Positions 44,463-53,534 of a stretch of DNA of 64,000 bases are shown here, in pieces. This DNA comes from Niastella sp. (GTDB lineage: Bacteria > Bacteroidota > Bacteroidia > Chitinophagales > Chitinophagaceae): contig JAGIBF010000009.1 of NCBI GenBank assembly GCA_017744515.1, forward strand, positions 44,984 through 108,983. The letters are read 5' to 3'. The notes below the pieces were generated by a model that was not told the origin of the DNA, searched no databases, and saw nothing but the letters and a program-made list of their open reading frames with translations. How positions within the stretch are numbered: the stretch's first letter is position 1; the number at the start of each line of letters is the position of its first letter. The translations under genes and the position numbers were made by a program.

Positions 44463-45467
44463 ATGGTAAACAAGGTATTTCGTTTTTTGGCACGCTTTGG
44501 ATTAGATTGGTTTATACTTTCGCTGATAGGCGCTATCATCCTGGCCTCGCAATTTCCCGGACCGGGTGTTGCCGATGGACCATTCTCCATATCTTCTATT
44601 GCCAACATCGGCATTTCATTCATCTTCTTTTTCTATGGATTGAAGCTCAACAAGAGTAAACTGGTAGCCGGCCTCAGCAACTGGCGGCTCCATATCCTGG
44701 TACAGGTAAGTACCTTTATTATATTCCCGCTGCTTATTCTTGTCCTCAGACCGTGGCTCGATAAGGGTGATACTCAGGTCCTGTGGTTGGGTACTTTCTT
44801 CCTGGCGGCCCTGCCTTCCACAGTTTCCTCATCGGTGGTCATGGTGTCTATTGCCAACGGCAATATCCCGGCAGCCATTTTCAACGCCAGCATTTCCAGC
44901 CTGATGGGCATTTTCATTACGCCGGTTTGGATGAGCGTGGTAACGGGTGGCGACCACAGCAATATGGATATGGGCGATATTGTACAAAAACTGTTGTTGC
45001 AGATATTGGCGCCGGTAGTGCTGGGTTTATTATTGAACCCCACAAAACTGGGACGTATAGCAGAAAAGTACAATAAGCAATTGAAGTATTTCGATCAGCT
45101 TACAATCCTCGCTATTGTATATACCGCATTCAGCGAATCCTTCGATAAGCACATGTTCAGCAACCTGGGTATAGGAGAGCTATTCCTGCTGGGCGCTTGT
45201 ATGGCATTGCTGTTCTTCGCTGCTTATTTTATCACGGGTTACATTGCCCGGCTCCTCCATTTTAGCCGGGAAGACAGGATCACGGCCACGTTTTGCGGCT
45301 CCAAGAAATCACTGATACACGGTACAGTGATGGCCAAAGTGATCTTTATGAACAGCCCCCTCATGGGCATCCTGCTGTTGCCCATCATGCTGTATCACGC
45401 CCTCCAGTTGATCGCCGTCAGCATTATTGCACAGCGCATGGCCAAGAAGCACCAGCAGAGGCAATAG
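44463..45467 (+). CDS. Bile acid:sodium symporter family (SBF-like) transporter
   Basis: 334 aa from the ATG at 44463 (MVNKVFRFLARFGLDWFILS). About ten membrane helices follow the YfeH-type SBF_like pattern: FIFFFYGLKLNKSKL, LAALPSTVSSSVVMVSIANG with the crossover Ser/Thr/Asn residues, FNASISSLMGIFITPVWMSV, and the closing TFCGSKKSLIHGTVMAKVIF. It probably takes up an organic anion with sodium. The two GldM-like lipoprotein genes follow 78 bp downstream, but a functional link is not evident. Confidence 0.9.
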   Translation: MVNKVFRFLARFGLDWFILSLIGAIILASQFPGPGVADGPFSISSIANIGISFIFFFYGLKLNKSKLVAGLSNWRLHILVQVSTFIIFPLLILVLRPWLDKGDTQVLWLGTFFLAALPSTVSSSVVMVSIANGNIPAAIFNASISSLMGIFITPVWMSVVTGGDHSNMDMGDIVQKLLLQILAPVVLGLLLNPTKLGRIAEKYNKQLKYFDQLTILAIVYTAFSESFDKHMFSNLGIGELFLLGACMALLFFAAYFITGYIARLLHFSREDRITATFCGSKKSLIHGTVMAKVIFMNSPLMGILLLPIMLYHALQLIAVSIIAQRMAKKHQQRQ

Positions 45468-45545
45468 TTTTAACATTTTGATAGCTTCAGACTGGGTAAT
45501 AAAACGGTGTGCCCTCCGTTACAGTGCCAACCCACACCGTTAACC

Positions 45546-46457
45546 ATGCAAAAGCTGCTGCCGGGCTGTATGCTCGCCCTCCTTTTCATAACAGCCTGTA
45601 AAGACCGGCTCAGTCCTGAAGCCATAAAGGCTGTTACCAGTAGTCTTGATAACAACAATCAACTAATTCTTGATCAGAATTATCTATTAAGTCAGGTGCT
45701 TGATGAAAAGACGAAAGACCCGCAAACTGCGCAAAGGGCAATTCCCTGGGAGCTCAGGGCCCGTAAAATAAGGAGTTCCACTGCCACAATTATTAAATAT
45801 ATCGATGAGCTTAAAAGAAAGCTCAATAAAACTGATAAGGAAGGTAGCCGGCTATACAGTATGTTGGTTGGTTTCAATAACCAGATCGTAGCGATCCTCG
45901 ATGCGAAAGGTTTTGTAGATAGACCTTTCCTGCAACAAGAGGTTGTCAGGGACGCGCAAAAGTTTAAACAGGAAACAGCTTTGTTATTAGGATTGGTGGA
46001 AGATAGTGCCGCCACTCAACCGGTAGATTCAGCCAGCTGGGAAAATCTGAATATCGTCAGCTCCGATCCTTTACTGACACAGGCGATGTTGAGCCAGCTA
46101 CAGAACGATGTACTGATTGCCGAAAACAGGTTGGTGAACTATTGTCATGATCAAACTAAAGTAATTCACCATGAATACCTGGTATACCAGCCTTTGATAA
46201 CGATGGATCGCAGCTATGTAAAGCCTGGAGAGTCCATCGAAATAATCGCTGGTGTGGGTGCCTTCTCTTTTAAAGTAGAGAAACTTACCATTAATGGCAA
46301 AAAATTACCCATCAGCGATAATGGTACGGCTACCTGGCGTTTCATTGCTACGGGAAAGCCCGGCGTCTATAAAGTACCGCTGATGATTGAATGCTTCTCT
46401 CCGGATGGCTCACTCCAAAAAATGAATAGAGAACTCAGTTATACCATTGAAAAATAA
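45546..46457 (+). CDS. GldM-like lipoprotein 1 (N-terminal GldM module)
   Basis: 303 aa from the ATG at 45546 (MQKLLPGCMLALLFITACKD), a lipoprotein signal with lipidated Cys18. The mature part follows the periplasmic start of GldM/PorM: paired helices (AVTSSLDNNNQLILDQNYLL ... RSSTATIIKYIDELKRKLNK), then AMLSQLQNDVLIAENRLVNY, which matches the GldM phrase ILSKFQNDV...NY, and a first Ig-like domain from YVKPGESIEIIAGVGAF to SLQKMNRELSYTIEK. GldM proper is about 510 aa with an N-terminal membrane helix and further domains; here that helix is replaced by a lipid anchor and the C-terminal half is absent. A paralogue follows 12 bp downstream. It may be an accessory of type IX secretion; this is inferred. 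Confidence 0.75.
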   Translation: MQKLLPGCMLALLFITACKDRLSPEAIKAVTSSLDNNNQLILDQNYLLSQVLDEKTKDPQTAQRAIPWELRARKIRSSTATIIKYIDELKRKLNKTDKEGSRLYSMLVGFNNQIVAILDAKGFVDRPFLQQEVVRDAQKFKQETALLLGLVEDSAATQPVDSASWENLNIVSSDPLLTQAMLSQLQNDVLIAENRLVNYCHDQTKVIHHEYLVYQPLITMDRSYVKPGESIEIIAGVGAFSFKVEKLTINGKKLPISDNGTATWRFIATGKPGVYKVPLMIECFSPDGSLQKMNRELSYTIEK

Positions 46458-46469
46458 TGCCGCAAAACT

Positions 46470-47417
46470 ATGGTAGGAAGAATTTTTCTTTTTATGCTGT
46501 TTGCTTTAAGTCTTATTGCCTGTAAAGACAATATCGACGCTAAAAAGATGGATAAGATCACCCGCTCATTAAACAGGACAAATAAGCTGATCGATGCGCA
46601 TAATGAAGAAATATACAGCACGCTGGAGAGAAAGCTCAGAAGTGTTCGTACACGGGCAAAAGCAGAGATATGGAACCCCAAAGCATTACGGGTGAAAAAG
46701 TTGTCGGCTGGTTTGTATGCTTACATAGATAGTCTTCAAAAACAAGTGTCGTCACCAGATGCAACTACTAAGGAAATAAGGCGCTTATTAAACAAGGAAA
46801 GCGGTCGTTTGCATGGAGATTTGGCAGCCTATTGTGAGGCTGTTTCAGTAATAGATACTACTGAATTTGTGGATAATAGTCGCATGCTTGAGGCATTGAA
46901 AAGAGATATGGTTAACCTGAGAAAGTTTATTGCTTTACGGCTGAATATGGGAATGGATAGTACACTCATATTGCACACAGATGCCAGGCAGTTGGCCAGG
47001 ATGTATTTTGATAATACAACACCTGCTCAGGCGTCTATGGTATTGAGCAAATTCAGGAATGATATCCTGGTAATAGAAAATGGGCTGGCAGTATATTTTA
47101 ACATGTGGGCTGTCAACAATTACTGTGGGTATACTCCTGGGTGTCCTGTTATAGGAATGATTAATGTAACGCATGTTAAAGCTGGCCACGGGATGGAAGT
47201 ATATGCAGGCAGAGGCAGCTATAGTACTGAGGCGGATCCCAGGATCACCATTGGTGATTCAACCATGGGAATCGGCCCGGATGGAACCACTACTTATGAC
47301 TTTATCGCTAAAGGAAAACCTGGAAAGTATACGATCCCGGTTCAAATAGAATATTATAAGCCAGATGGCTCAAAAAATACTTTTACTAAAAAACTCGAAT
47401 ACACCATCGCTGAATAG
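46470..47417 (+). CDS. GldM-like lipoprotein 2 (paralogue of the upstream gene)
   Basis: 315 aa. Lipoprotein signal MVGRIFLFMLFALSLIACKD with Cys18. Its plan matches the upstream protein: helix pair with KLSAGLYAYIDSLQKQVSSP (GldM-type YIDSLK), MYFDNTTPAQASMVLSKFRN then DILVIENGLAVYF, and an Ig-like domain ending GKPGKYTIPVQIEYYKPDG then TKKLEYTIAE. In the first protein the same end reads GKPGVYKVPLMIECFSPDG. The gap of 12 bp shows they form one operon, probably after a tandem duplication followed by strong divergence. Neither keeps the membrane helix by which GldM contacts GldL, so they cannot replace the motor protein; binding to a secretion component in the periplasm is a guess. Confidence 0.75.
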   Translation: MVGRIFLFMLFALSLIACKDNIDAKKMDKITRSLNRTNKLIDAHNEEIYSTLERKLRSVRTRAKAEIWNPKALRVKKLSAGLYAYIDSLQKQVSSPDATTKEIRRLLNKESGRLHGDLAAYCEAVSVIDTTEFVDNSRMLEALKRDMVNLRKFIALRLNMGMDSTLILHTDARQLARMYFDNTTPAQASMVLSKFRNDILVIENGLAVYFNMWAVNNYCGYTPGCPVIGMINVTHVKAGHGMEVYAGRGSYSTEADPRITIGDSTMGIGPDGTTTYDFIAKGKPGKYTIPVQIEYYKPDGSKNTFTKKLEYTIAE

Positions 47418-47505
47418 CTTCCTGTTGTTTAGCAGGTCATCACAAGAGTAACTCCACAATCGAGGCAGGCCCGCTTTTTGCCGTATTTCCGGCAAACGAT
47501 AAGCT

Positions 47506-47865
47506 ATGACTACACAAGAAATTGCTAACCGGCTGGTAGAAATATGCCGGTCGGGCGAGTGGGAGAAAGCTCAGCGGGAACTCTATGCCGATGATGCCAT
47601 AAGCAAAGAACCATACGCTACCCCTGAGTTTGAAAAGGAAACCAAAGGATTAAAAGCCATTCTCGACAAGGGAAGAAAGTTCGACTCTATGATCGATACG
47701 GTGCACAGCCTGAGTGTTTCCGATCCTATCGTGGCGGAGAACTCTTTCGCCTGTATTCTCGACATGGATATATCCATGAAACAGAAAGGACGCATGCAGA
47801 TGAAGGAGCTTTGCATTTACAAAGTAAAAGACGGCAAGATCATTGAAGAAGAGTTCGTTGTATAA
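47506..47865 (+). CDS. SnoaL-like domain protein
   Basis: 119 aa, cytosolic. A compact cone-shaped NTF2/SnoaL fold is suggested by length and by the phrases NRLVEICRSGEWEKAQRELY, DDAISKEPYATPEFEKETKG and ELCIYKVKDGKIIEEEFVV, the typical closing strand of the family. No catalytic residues can be assigned, and such proteins include both isomerases and simple binders. It stands alone and ends 5 bp before the convergent antiporter gene. Confidence 0.82.
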   Translation: MTTQEIANRLVEICRSGEWEKAQRELYADDAISKEPYATPEFEKETKGLKAILDKGRKFDSMIDTVHSLSVSDPIVAENSFACILDMDISMKQKGRMQMKELCIYKVKDGKIIEEEFVV

Positions 47866-47870
47866 CGCCC

Positions 47871-49118
47871 TCACACTTCTTCTTTCGACAACACCCTGTT
47901 GGCCACTTTGCCAATGGTAAGGCCCTGCACGATAATGGAAAAGACTACCACAAAATAAGTGATGGCCAGAATGGCTTGCTTGTGTGGACCATTGTCGATC
48001 GACAGTGCCAGCGCGATGGATACGCCTCCACGCAAACCTCCCCATACCAGTATCTTAATAGTGCCGCTGCTAAACTTATTCCGGAATGGAATAAGCTTCA
48101 CAGGTATCCAGATGGAAATATAACGCGCCAGCAAAACTACCAGGATGGCTATACAGCCCATGACCCAGTAGTGATTGAGATCAGGGATCAGCAACAATTC
48201 AAAACCTATAAAGAGGAACAGGATGGCGTTCATGATCTCATCGATCAGTTCCCAGAATTTATTGAGGTAATCCTTCGTGGTGGGCGACATGGCTGTTCGT
48301 TTGCCATAATTCCCGATCACAATACCGGCAGCTACCATGGTCAGTGGTCCCGACATGTGGAGCGTATGAGCAATGAGATAACCACCCATAACTACGGATA
48401 AGGTTATAAGCACGGTTACATTATAGTCATCGATCTTGCGAATAGCATTGGAGGCGCCCCATCCGAGCAGGGTACCCAATAAAAAGCCGCCCACGGCTTC
48501 TTTCACCAACAGCCAGCTTACGTTACCCACCGAAAGATCGATCTCACTGCCCTGTGCCAGCTGCAGGATCACAGAAAAGACAACAACGGCCACACCATCA
48601 TTGAAGAGAGATTCTCCGGCCACTTTGGTTTCCAGCGACTTTCTCACATTGGCTTTCTTAAGTATACCCAATACGGCAATAGGATCCGTAGGTGATATAA
48701 GAGAGCCAAAGAGCAGACAATACAGGAAAGGCAGGTCTATATGAGAAAGATGAAAAACATAGTACAGGATACCACCGATAGCGAAGGTTGAGATCAGCAC
48801 ACTGATCGTAGAGAATACAATGATTGGCGCTTTTTGTTCACTGAGCGCGCGCAAATTGATATGGATAGCGCCGGCAAAGAGCAGGAAGTTGAGCATGGCA
48901 CCCATCAGCACCTCGGTAAAGTCCACATCCATGAGCAGCGTGGAAAAATGCGTAAAGAATTTAGGAAAAAGGCTGCCGCCGATTACCAACAGGATGGAAG
49001 AGATCATAGCAATGATCATAACGCCAATGGTAGAAGGCAGCTTCAACACCCGCAGGTTGATGTAAGAGAAAAACGAAGCCAGTACGATCAACACAGAAAA
49101 GGAGTAATACAGTTCCAT
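47871..49118 (-). CDS. Na+/H+ antiporter, CPA1 family
   Basis: 415 aa from the ATG at 49118 ([20 protein letters not shown]). About twelve membrane helices carry the CPA1 signatures [40 protein letters not shown] (ion-binding Asp and the ND pair) and [18 protein letters not shown]. Unlike the antiporter at 18.8-20.4 kb it has no long C-terminal tail. It exchanges sodium for protons across the inner membrane. It is a single gene. Confidence 0.94.
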   Translation of the reverse strand: MELYYSFSVLIVLASFFSYINLRVLKLPSTIGVMIIAMISSILLVIGGSLFPKFFTHFSTLLMDVDFTEVLMGAMLNFLLFAGAIHINLRALSEQKAPIIVFSTISVLISTFAIGGILYYVFHLSHIDLPFLYCLLFGSLISPTDPIAVLGILKKANVRKSLETKVAGESLFNDGVAVVVFSVILQLAQGSEIDLSVGNVSWLLVKEAVGGFLLGTLLGWGASNAIRKIDDYNVTVLITLSVVMGGYLIAHTLHMSGPLTMVAAGIVIGNYGKRTAMSPTTKDYLNKFWELIDEIMNAILFLFIGFELLLIPDLNHYWVMGCIAILVVLLARYISIWIPVKLIPFRNKFSSGTIKILVWGGLRGGVSIALALSIDNGPHKQAILAITYFVVVFSIIVQGLTIGKVANRVLSKEEV

Positions 49119-49229
49119 AAGCACACACAATTGACAATTCCTGACCTGGTACAGGGCACAGGGGTGATAAATGCCGCAAAAGTAGCTTTCGGCTCGCTAA
49201 GATGACCTTAGAATAAGATTAGAATTGAG

Positions 49230-50546
49230 TTAAGGAGTCATGCCGGGGAATTCCTGCAAAAGCTTTTCCAGTTTTATTACAATGTCGGGATTGTTACCGG
49301 CAATATTATGATTTTCACCGGGATCTGCTTCCATATCAAACAACTCGGTCAGCTTTTCGGCGCCTGTGCCGGTAATGCGCAGCTTCCATTTTCCATCACG
49401 TACTGCCTGCGCCTGGTTGTGTACATAATAAATGGGGCGATGGGAGAGGTGTGCTTGCTTACCTGTCAACAATCCGGTAACAGATTGGCCATCGAGTGTT
49501 CTGCCGGCAGGCAGCGGTAAGTTCAGCCAGTTGGCCAGACTGGGCAATATATCCAGTGATGAAACGGGATCGGTAATTGTTTGATTAATGGGGCTGTGAC
49601 CTTTCCAGTAGAAAATAAAAGGCACACGATGCCCGCCCTCGTAGGTATTGGCTTTCTGTCCCCTGAAGATGCCGGTGGTGCCTACATGCCAGGGCCTGGT
49701 ATAGCCGTCAGCGGCCATCCTGTCGGGAAAACCTATCCAGGGACCATTATCGCTGGTGAAGATGAAGATGGTATTATCAGCCATGCCTTTTGCTTCCAGC
49801 GCCTGCCAGATGCGTTGAAGGCTTTCGTCCAGTTGTTCTACCACATCGCCATACAGTCCGCCTGCTGAATGACCTTGCCATTTGGCAGGTACTGCCAGTG
49901 GAAGGTGCGGCATGTTTTGCGCGAGGTATAAAAAGAAAGGTTGCTGTTTCGATTGCGATTGTATGTACCTGATGGCCTCTTGCGCATACAGGTCGGTGAG
50001 TAGCGTATCTGCCGGACGGATAATGGCTGGCGTACGATTACGGAATATCTTCATCACAGTATCCGTCTTTACATACGGATGCCTGTAATCATGGCTGTAT
50101 AAAGTGCCGAAGAACTGATCGAATCCTTGCGCGGTAGGATGATAATATGATTTGGTATCACCAAGATGCCATTTACCAATTAAAGCTGTGCGATAACCTG
50201 CCTTTTTCAGCATTTCAGCGATGGTCACTTCTTCATCAGGCAATCCATTGGGTGCACCCGGTCCGAGTGGCACGGGAATATTCATGCGCGTGGCATAGCG
50301 GCCGGTTAGTAAAGAAGCACGCGAAGGTGAACAGGTAGGAGAGGGTACAAGAAAATTGGTGGCTTTGAGACCTTTGGCAGCCATCTTGTCGAGGAAAGGC
50401 GTTTTGATCAAAGGACTGCCAAAACAACTCAGGTCACTATAACCCATATCGTCGGCAAACACAAGAATAATATTGGGACGTTGTTGTGCATGCAACATGC
50501 TTTGGAGCAACAGTAAACCTGAAACCAATATCGTTTTCATCTTCAT
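49230..50546 (-). CDS. Arylsulfatase-type sulfatase, secreted
   Basis: 438 aa. Signal peptide ends near MLHAQQ (residue 22). The metal-binding start [20 protein letters not shown] (Asp32/Asp33) is followed by the formylglycine motif [15 protein letters not shown], in which Cys72 of CSPSR is the residue modified by a formylglycine-generating enzyme. A second metal segment [17 protein letters not shown] and the closing [15 protein letters not shown] complete the arylsulfatase A pattern. It should remove sulfate esters from glycans or small molecules in the periplasm. No maturation enzyme gene is in the window. The LpxR-like gene lies 16 bp upstream on the same strand, so the two are probably co-transcribed. 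Confidence 0.93.
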   Translation of the reverse strand: MKMKTILVSGLLLLQSMLHAQQRPNIILVFADDMGYSDLSCFGSPLIKTPFLDKMAAKGLKATNFLVPSPTCSPSRASLLTGRYATRMNIPVPLGPGAPNGLPDEEVTIAEMLKKAGYRTALIGKWHLGDTKSYYHPTAQGFDQFFGTLYSHDYRHPYVKTDTVMKIFRNRTPAIIRPADTLLTDLYAQEAIRYIQSQSKQQPFFLYLAQNMPHLPLAVPAKWQGHSAGGLYGDVVEQLDESLQRIWQALEAKGMADNTIFIFTSDNGPWIGFPDRMAADGYTRPWHVGTTGIFRGQKANTYEGGHRVPFIFYWKGHSPINQTITDPVSSLDILPSLANWLNLPLPAGRTLDGQSVTGLLTGKQAHLSHRPIYYVHNQAQAVRDGKWKLRITGTGAEKLTELFDMEADPGENHNIAGNNPDIVIKLEKLLQEFPGMTP

Positions 50547-50562
50547 GCTGCAATATAAAAAC

Positions 50563-51576
50563 TTACCACGCTACGTGCAGCGAAATATTACCCACTTCCT
50601 GACGGGAGAATCCTTTGAAGAGCGCAGAGGAACTTTTTTGTGTGAAGGAGATACCTACATTGCCTTTGGAAAGTACGGCTCCAAGATCTATGCGCGAGAT
50701 TATACGTCGTTTTTCCTGTTCGGCAAATTCACGTTGTACTTCATAACCATCATCCGGTAGCTTGGCGTTGTGATTGAACACGCCTCCTTCCAGTAAGGCA
50801 TTCCTGAGAATGAGTTCTGCACCGGGTTGCAGGGTGAAATAAAATTGCCACCGGTTGGTCTGTGTTTTATCGGTGGAGAATTGCTGAATGAATCCATTGA
50901 AGAAAGGGTTCATTTTGCCAAGACGGATGGTGGCACCAACAGCGGCACCATTGAGCATGGTACCGGCGTATATTTGGCCATTGCCAATCACTTCTGCCCA
51001 TTGTCTATGTTGCCAAAGTTGTTTGCTGATCGTAAGATTGTAATTAAGCAGCAGGTCGGTGGGTTTCTGATAATCCCATCCCCTTGGTTGTTGCGCACCG
51101 ATAATGCGGTGCATGAGTTTTTGTGTTTCTTCTCCAAGGGCAGGAGGTCCCATCACGCCCAACACCAATTCCGATTGCAGGGACAGTTTTTTGACAGGAT
51201 TGGCTGAGTGTAAGCTGCGGGTGGCAAACAAAGCGCCTACGTAAGGATAATCTGTCGGGTCAGGTCTGCGGCGGGTAATAATGTCGGGTGTTATCATCAC
51301 CTGCATCACCCCCCAGCCGTGTGTATTGATGCTGTTGGCGCCTGCGGCGGGTAATAACTTGCTAAGAAAAGACCTTTTTTGTTGCTGCCAGAAGAAATCG
51401 AGGCGCGTGCCATTGGTGTAGCCCTTGTCACTGCCTATGTCGTAAAGGTTGATGGCGTCATTGTCCTCATAAATGCGAATCATGCGGCTGTTGCCCCCTG
51501 GTTCCTGGGCAAAGACCGTTGTACATGACAAGCCTGTAAGGCAGACAATTAAACACCAGCAACTTCCCTTCTTCAT
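50563..51576 (-). CDS. LpxR-family outer-membrane lipid A deacylase
   Basis: 337 aa. Signal peptide [20 protein letters not shown] ending in VFAQ. The outer-membrane barrel of the LpxR/DUF2219 family is shown by [15 protein letters not shown] and [14 protein letters not shown] (the D-x-YTNG motif with active-site Asn/Asp residues), [35 protein letters not shown] and the final strand [10 protein letters not shown]. LpxR removes a 3'-acyloxyacyl group from lipid A with calcium. The gene is upstream of the sulfatase by 16 bp. Confidence 0.88.
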   Translation of the reverse strand: MKKGSCWCLIVCLTGLSCTTVFAQEPGGNSRMIRIYEDNDAINLYDIGSDKGYTNGTRLDFFWQQQKRSFLSKLLPAAGANSINTHGWGVMQVMITPDIITRRRPDPTDYPYVGALFATRSLHSANPVKKLSLQSELVLGVMGPPALGEETQKLMHRIIGAQQPRGWDYQKPTDLLLNYNLTISKQLWQHRQWAEVIGNGQIYAGTMLNGAAVGATIRLGKMNPFFNGFIQQFSTDKTQTNRWQFYFTLQPGAELILRNALLEGGVFNHNAKLPDDGYEVQREFAEQEKRRIISRIDLGAVLSKGNVGISFTQKSSSALFKGFSRQEVGNISLHVAW

Positions 51577-51743
51577 GCTATAAACATAAATACATTAAAA
51601 ACCAGGCGTTTCGACGCTGTTTTTCAAAGGTGTAGGCATACAACGGTTTTCCGGCTGATTTTGTTTTTATATTTCTATGAAGTTCCTGGTTTTATTTGGC
51701 ATAGCCTCTACAATGCGCCCTGAATTGTCATTATTACCCAATG

Positions 51744-51768
51744 AAAAGGCCGCCCACCTGGGCGGCCT
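51744..51768 (-). terminator. Terminator of the aldo/keto reductase gene
   Basis: AGGCCGCCCA pairs with GGGCGGCCT across a short loop; on the minus strand the stem is followed by TTTTCATT. It is 25 bp past the reductase stop codon. Confidence 0.75.
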
Positions 51769-51792
51769 GTAAACATGGTACACCTTTCTTAC

Positions 51793-52647
51793 TTATTTAG
51801 ACAATTCCTCAAATTCTTTATCAGTCAGTACGATATCGGCGGCCCCGAGGTTTTCCTGTAAGTGGCTCAGGGAACTGGTGCCGGGGATCAGCAGGATATT
51901 GTCGGCGCGTTTCAGCAGCCAGGCCAGCGCAATCTGTGCGGTGGTGGCGTTGTGCGCTGCAGCTATTGCGTTGATCTTGCCAGACAATGCTTCCGGGCCA
52001 GATGCCAATGGATACCAGGGAATGAAAGCCATGTTGCGCTCGGTGGCATAATCCAATACATCTTCCCATTTGCGATTGCCCAGGTTATACAGGTTTTGCA
52101 CTGATACGATGGGAACCACTTTCTCTGCTCTTTGTATTTGTTCTACAGTTACTTCCGACAATCCCACGTGGCGGATCTTGCCGGCTTTTACTGCCTCCAC
52201 CACAGGTGCCAGTGTTTCTTCAACCGGTACATTGGGGTCGAAACGGTGGAGCTGCCACAGGTCGATCGTTTCCACTTTCAGCCGTTGCAAGCTGCCTTCG
52301 ATGTTCTTGCGGATAAAGGCGGGGCTGCCATCCGGTACCCACTGACCGGGGCCGGGACGGCTAAAACCACCCTTAGTGGCTATGACAAGCCCCTTCTTGT
52401 AGGGGTATAATGCGTCAGCGATCAGCGATTCATTGTATTGAGGGCCATACGCCTCTGCAGTGTCGATGAAGTTAACACCGCCTGCCACGGCAGCCTGCAA
52501 CACCTTGATCGCCCCGGCACGATCCCGGGCGTCTCCCCAAACACCGGTACCTGTCAGTTGCATACCTCCATAACCCAGCCGGTTGATGGTAAGATCGCCG
52601 CCCAATTGCCATGTCAGTGGAATGGCTTGTGTAATGTTTGTGCTCAT
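51793..52647 (-). CDS. Aldo/keto reductase
   Basis: 284 aa, cytosolic. It is a (beta/alpha)8 barrel with the catalytic tetrad Asp62 (NFIDTAEAYG), Tyr67, Lys92 (VIATKGG) and His in DLWQLHRFDP. The cofactor region is seen in PGTSSLSHLQENLGAADI, which binds NADP(H). The family reduces aldehydes and ketones; similarity in length and wording is to the YdbC/YccK-like branch rather than to large-loop AKR1 enzymes. It is a single minus-strand gene, divergent from the graspetide cluster 387 bp away. Confidence 0.93.
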   Translation of the reverse strand: MSTNITQAIPLTWQLGGDLTINRLGYGGMQLTGTGVWGDARDRAGAIKVLQAAVAGGVNFIDTAEAYGPQYNESLIADALYPYKKGLVIATKGGFSRPGPGQWVPDGSPAFIRKNIEGSLQRLKVETIDLWQLHRFDPNVPVEETLAPVVEAVKAGKIRHVGLSEVTVEQIQRAEKVVPIVSVQNLYNLGNRKWEDVLDYATERNMAFIPWYPLASGPEALSGKINAIAAAHNATTAQIALAWLLKRADNILLIPGTSSLSHLQENLGAADIVLTDKEFEELSK

Positions 52648-53034
52648 AGTATTGAGTATTTAAGTGAGAGTGTTTTATAAAACAACAGCCCTTTACAGGA
52701 ATATGTTCAGACGGGGGCTAATACAATTCAAAGTAATTCTTACAAAATTCAAACAATTCCTGGTTGGGGCCGGGCTGGTCAGGCAGGATAGTCCGGTGGT
52801 CTGCTGTCGTGACGAATGGTGACTTGCATATCATGTATGACAGGTTGTTGTCGATGAGCAACAAGTCGCATATCGCCCTAATCTCAGGTGTGCGGTTATA
52901 TCAATCACGTTCAGACGCATTTGATGTTATCATGTATAAGAATTTTTATACACACGCATAGATAAGTAATAGTTCGTGTGTTGATTTTAGTTAAATTGAA
53001 TATTCGATTTTGTTAACCTTAAATTTTTATCATT
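52648..53034. other. Divergent region upstream of the graspetide cluster
   Basis: About 390 bp without a supported gene. The last 60 bp are very AT-rich and should hold the cluster promoter. TTG at 52996-52998 and TAAATTTT at 53020-53027 are one weak candidate, but it lies only some 8 bp from the start codon. No third precursor peptide was found here. Confidence 0.35.
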
Positions 53035-53217
53035 ATGAAACAGAATGAACTAAAGAGTCCATTCTTTGCGCAGTTCCTGGAATCGCAGCAAACCAAAGTG
53101 CAACAGCCAGGAGAAGCAAACCTGCTGGTATGGCCTCCTGTATCGCTGCCCATTATGGACTACGATCAAACGCACAAGTATCCTTCAGATGGTGATGATG
53201 ATCTGCCAACATCTTAG
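53035..53217 (+). CDS. Microviridin-type graspetide precursor peptide 1
   Basis: 60 aa. The leader carries SPFFAQFLESQ (residues 8-18), the helix recognised by microviridin ATP-grasp ligases (usual form PFFARFLE). The core lies at the C-terminus: THKYPSDGDDDLPTS from Thr46. Thr46 and Ser51 can form omega-esters and Lys48 an omega-amide with the acidic residues Asp52, Asp54, Asp55 or Asp56, as in the consensus TxKxPSDx[E/D][E/D]. All acidic residues here are Asp, where microviridins mostly use Glu for the lactam. It is followed at 58 bp by a second precursor and then two ligases. Confidence 0.93.
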   Translation: MKQNELKSPFFAQFLESQQTKVQQPGEANLLVWPPVSLPIMDYDQTHKYPSDGDDDLPTS

Positions 53218-53275
53218 TCTGAAACGGCCGGGTATAGCCGGTTAAACATTACTTCATTATTTAAACAGTACGTTT

Positions 53276-53455
53276 ATGCAACAACAACAAGATGCAGGAA
53301 AGCAACCATTCTTTGCGCAATTCCTCGAAATGCAGCAACGCACACAGGAAGCCGCCGGGCAGTTTGCCGGGGACGGTCCTTTTCCTGATATCACCAAGCC
53401 GATACTGGACGTGGAGCACACGCTGAAGTATCCTTCCGATGGTGATGAAGTGTAG
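53276..53455 (+). CDS. Microviridin-type graspetide precursor peptide 2
   Basis: 59 aa, read directly from ATG 53276. The Gln-rich start MQQQQDAGKQ leads to the leader helix PFFAQFLEMQQ (11-21). The core is TLKYPSDGDEV (49-59), with Thr49, Lys51, Ser54, Asp55, Asp57 and Glu58; its Glu58 is at the place used for the lactam in microviridins. Core positions outside TxKYPSDGD differ from precursor 1, as do most leader residues after the helix, so this is an old duplication. The product should be a tricyclic depsipeptide, probably a serine protease inhibitor as known for the family. Confidence 0.92.
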   Translation: MQQQQDAGKQPFFAQFLEMQQRTQEAAGQFAGDGPFPDITKPILDVEHTLKYPSDGDEV

Positions 53456-53489
53456 GATTTCCTGATCATCTATTCAATTTCTTCAAAAC

Positions 53490-53525
53490 AAACAAGCAAT
53501 AGTCATCCGGCTATTGCTTGTTTTT
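53490..53525 (+). terminator. Intracluster terminator or attenuator before the ligase genes
   Basis: A perfect 13-bp stem AAACAAGCAATAG (53490-53502) with CTATTGCTTGTTT (53511-53523), 8-nt loop, followed by further T. It ends only 10 bp before the first ligase start at 53535. A partial stop here would yield more precursor than enzyme transcript. Confidence 0.8.
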
Positions 53526-53534
53526 ACTATTGCC

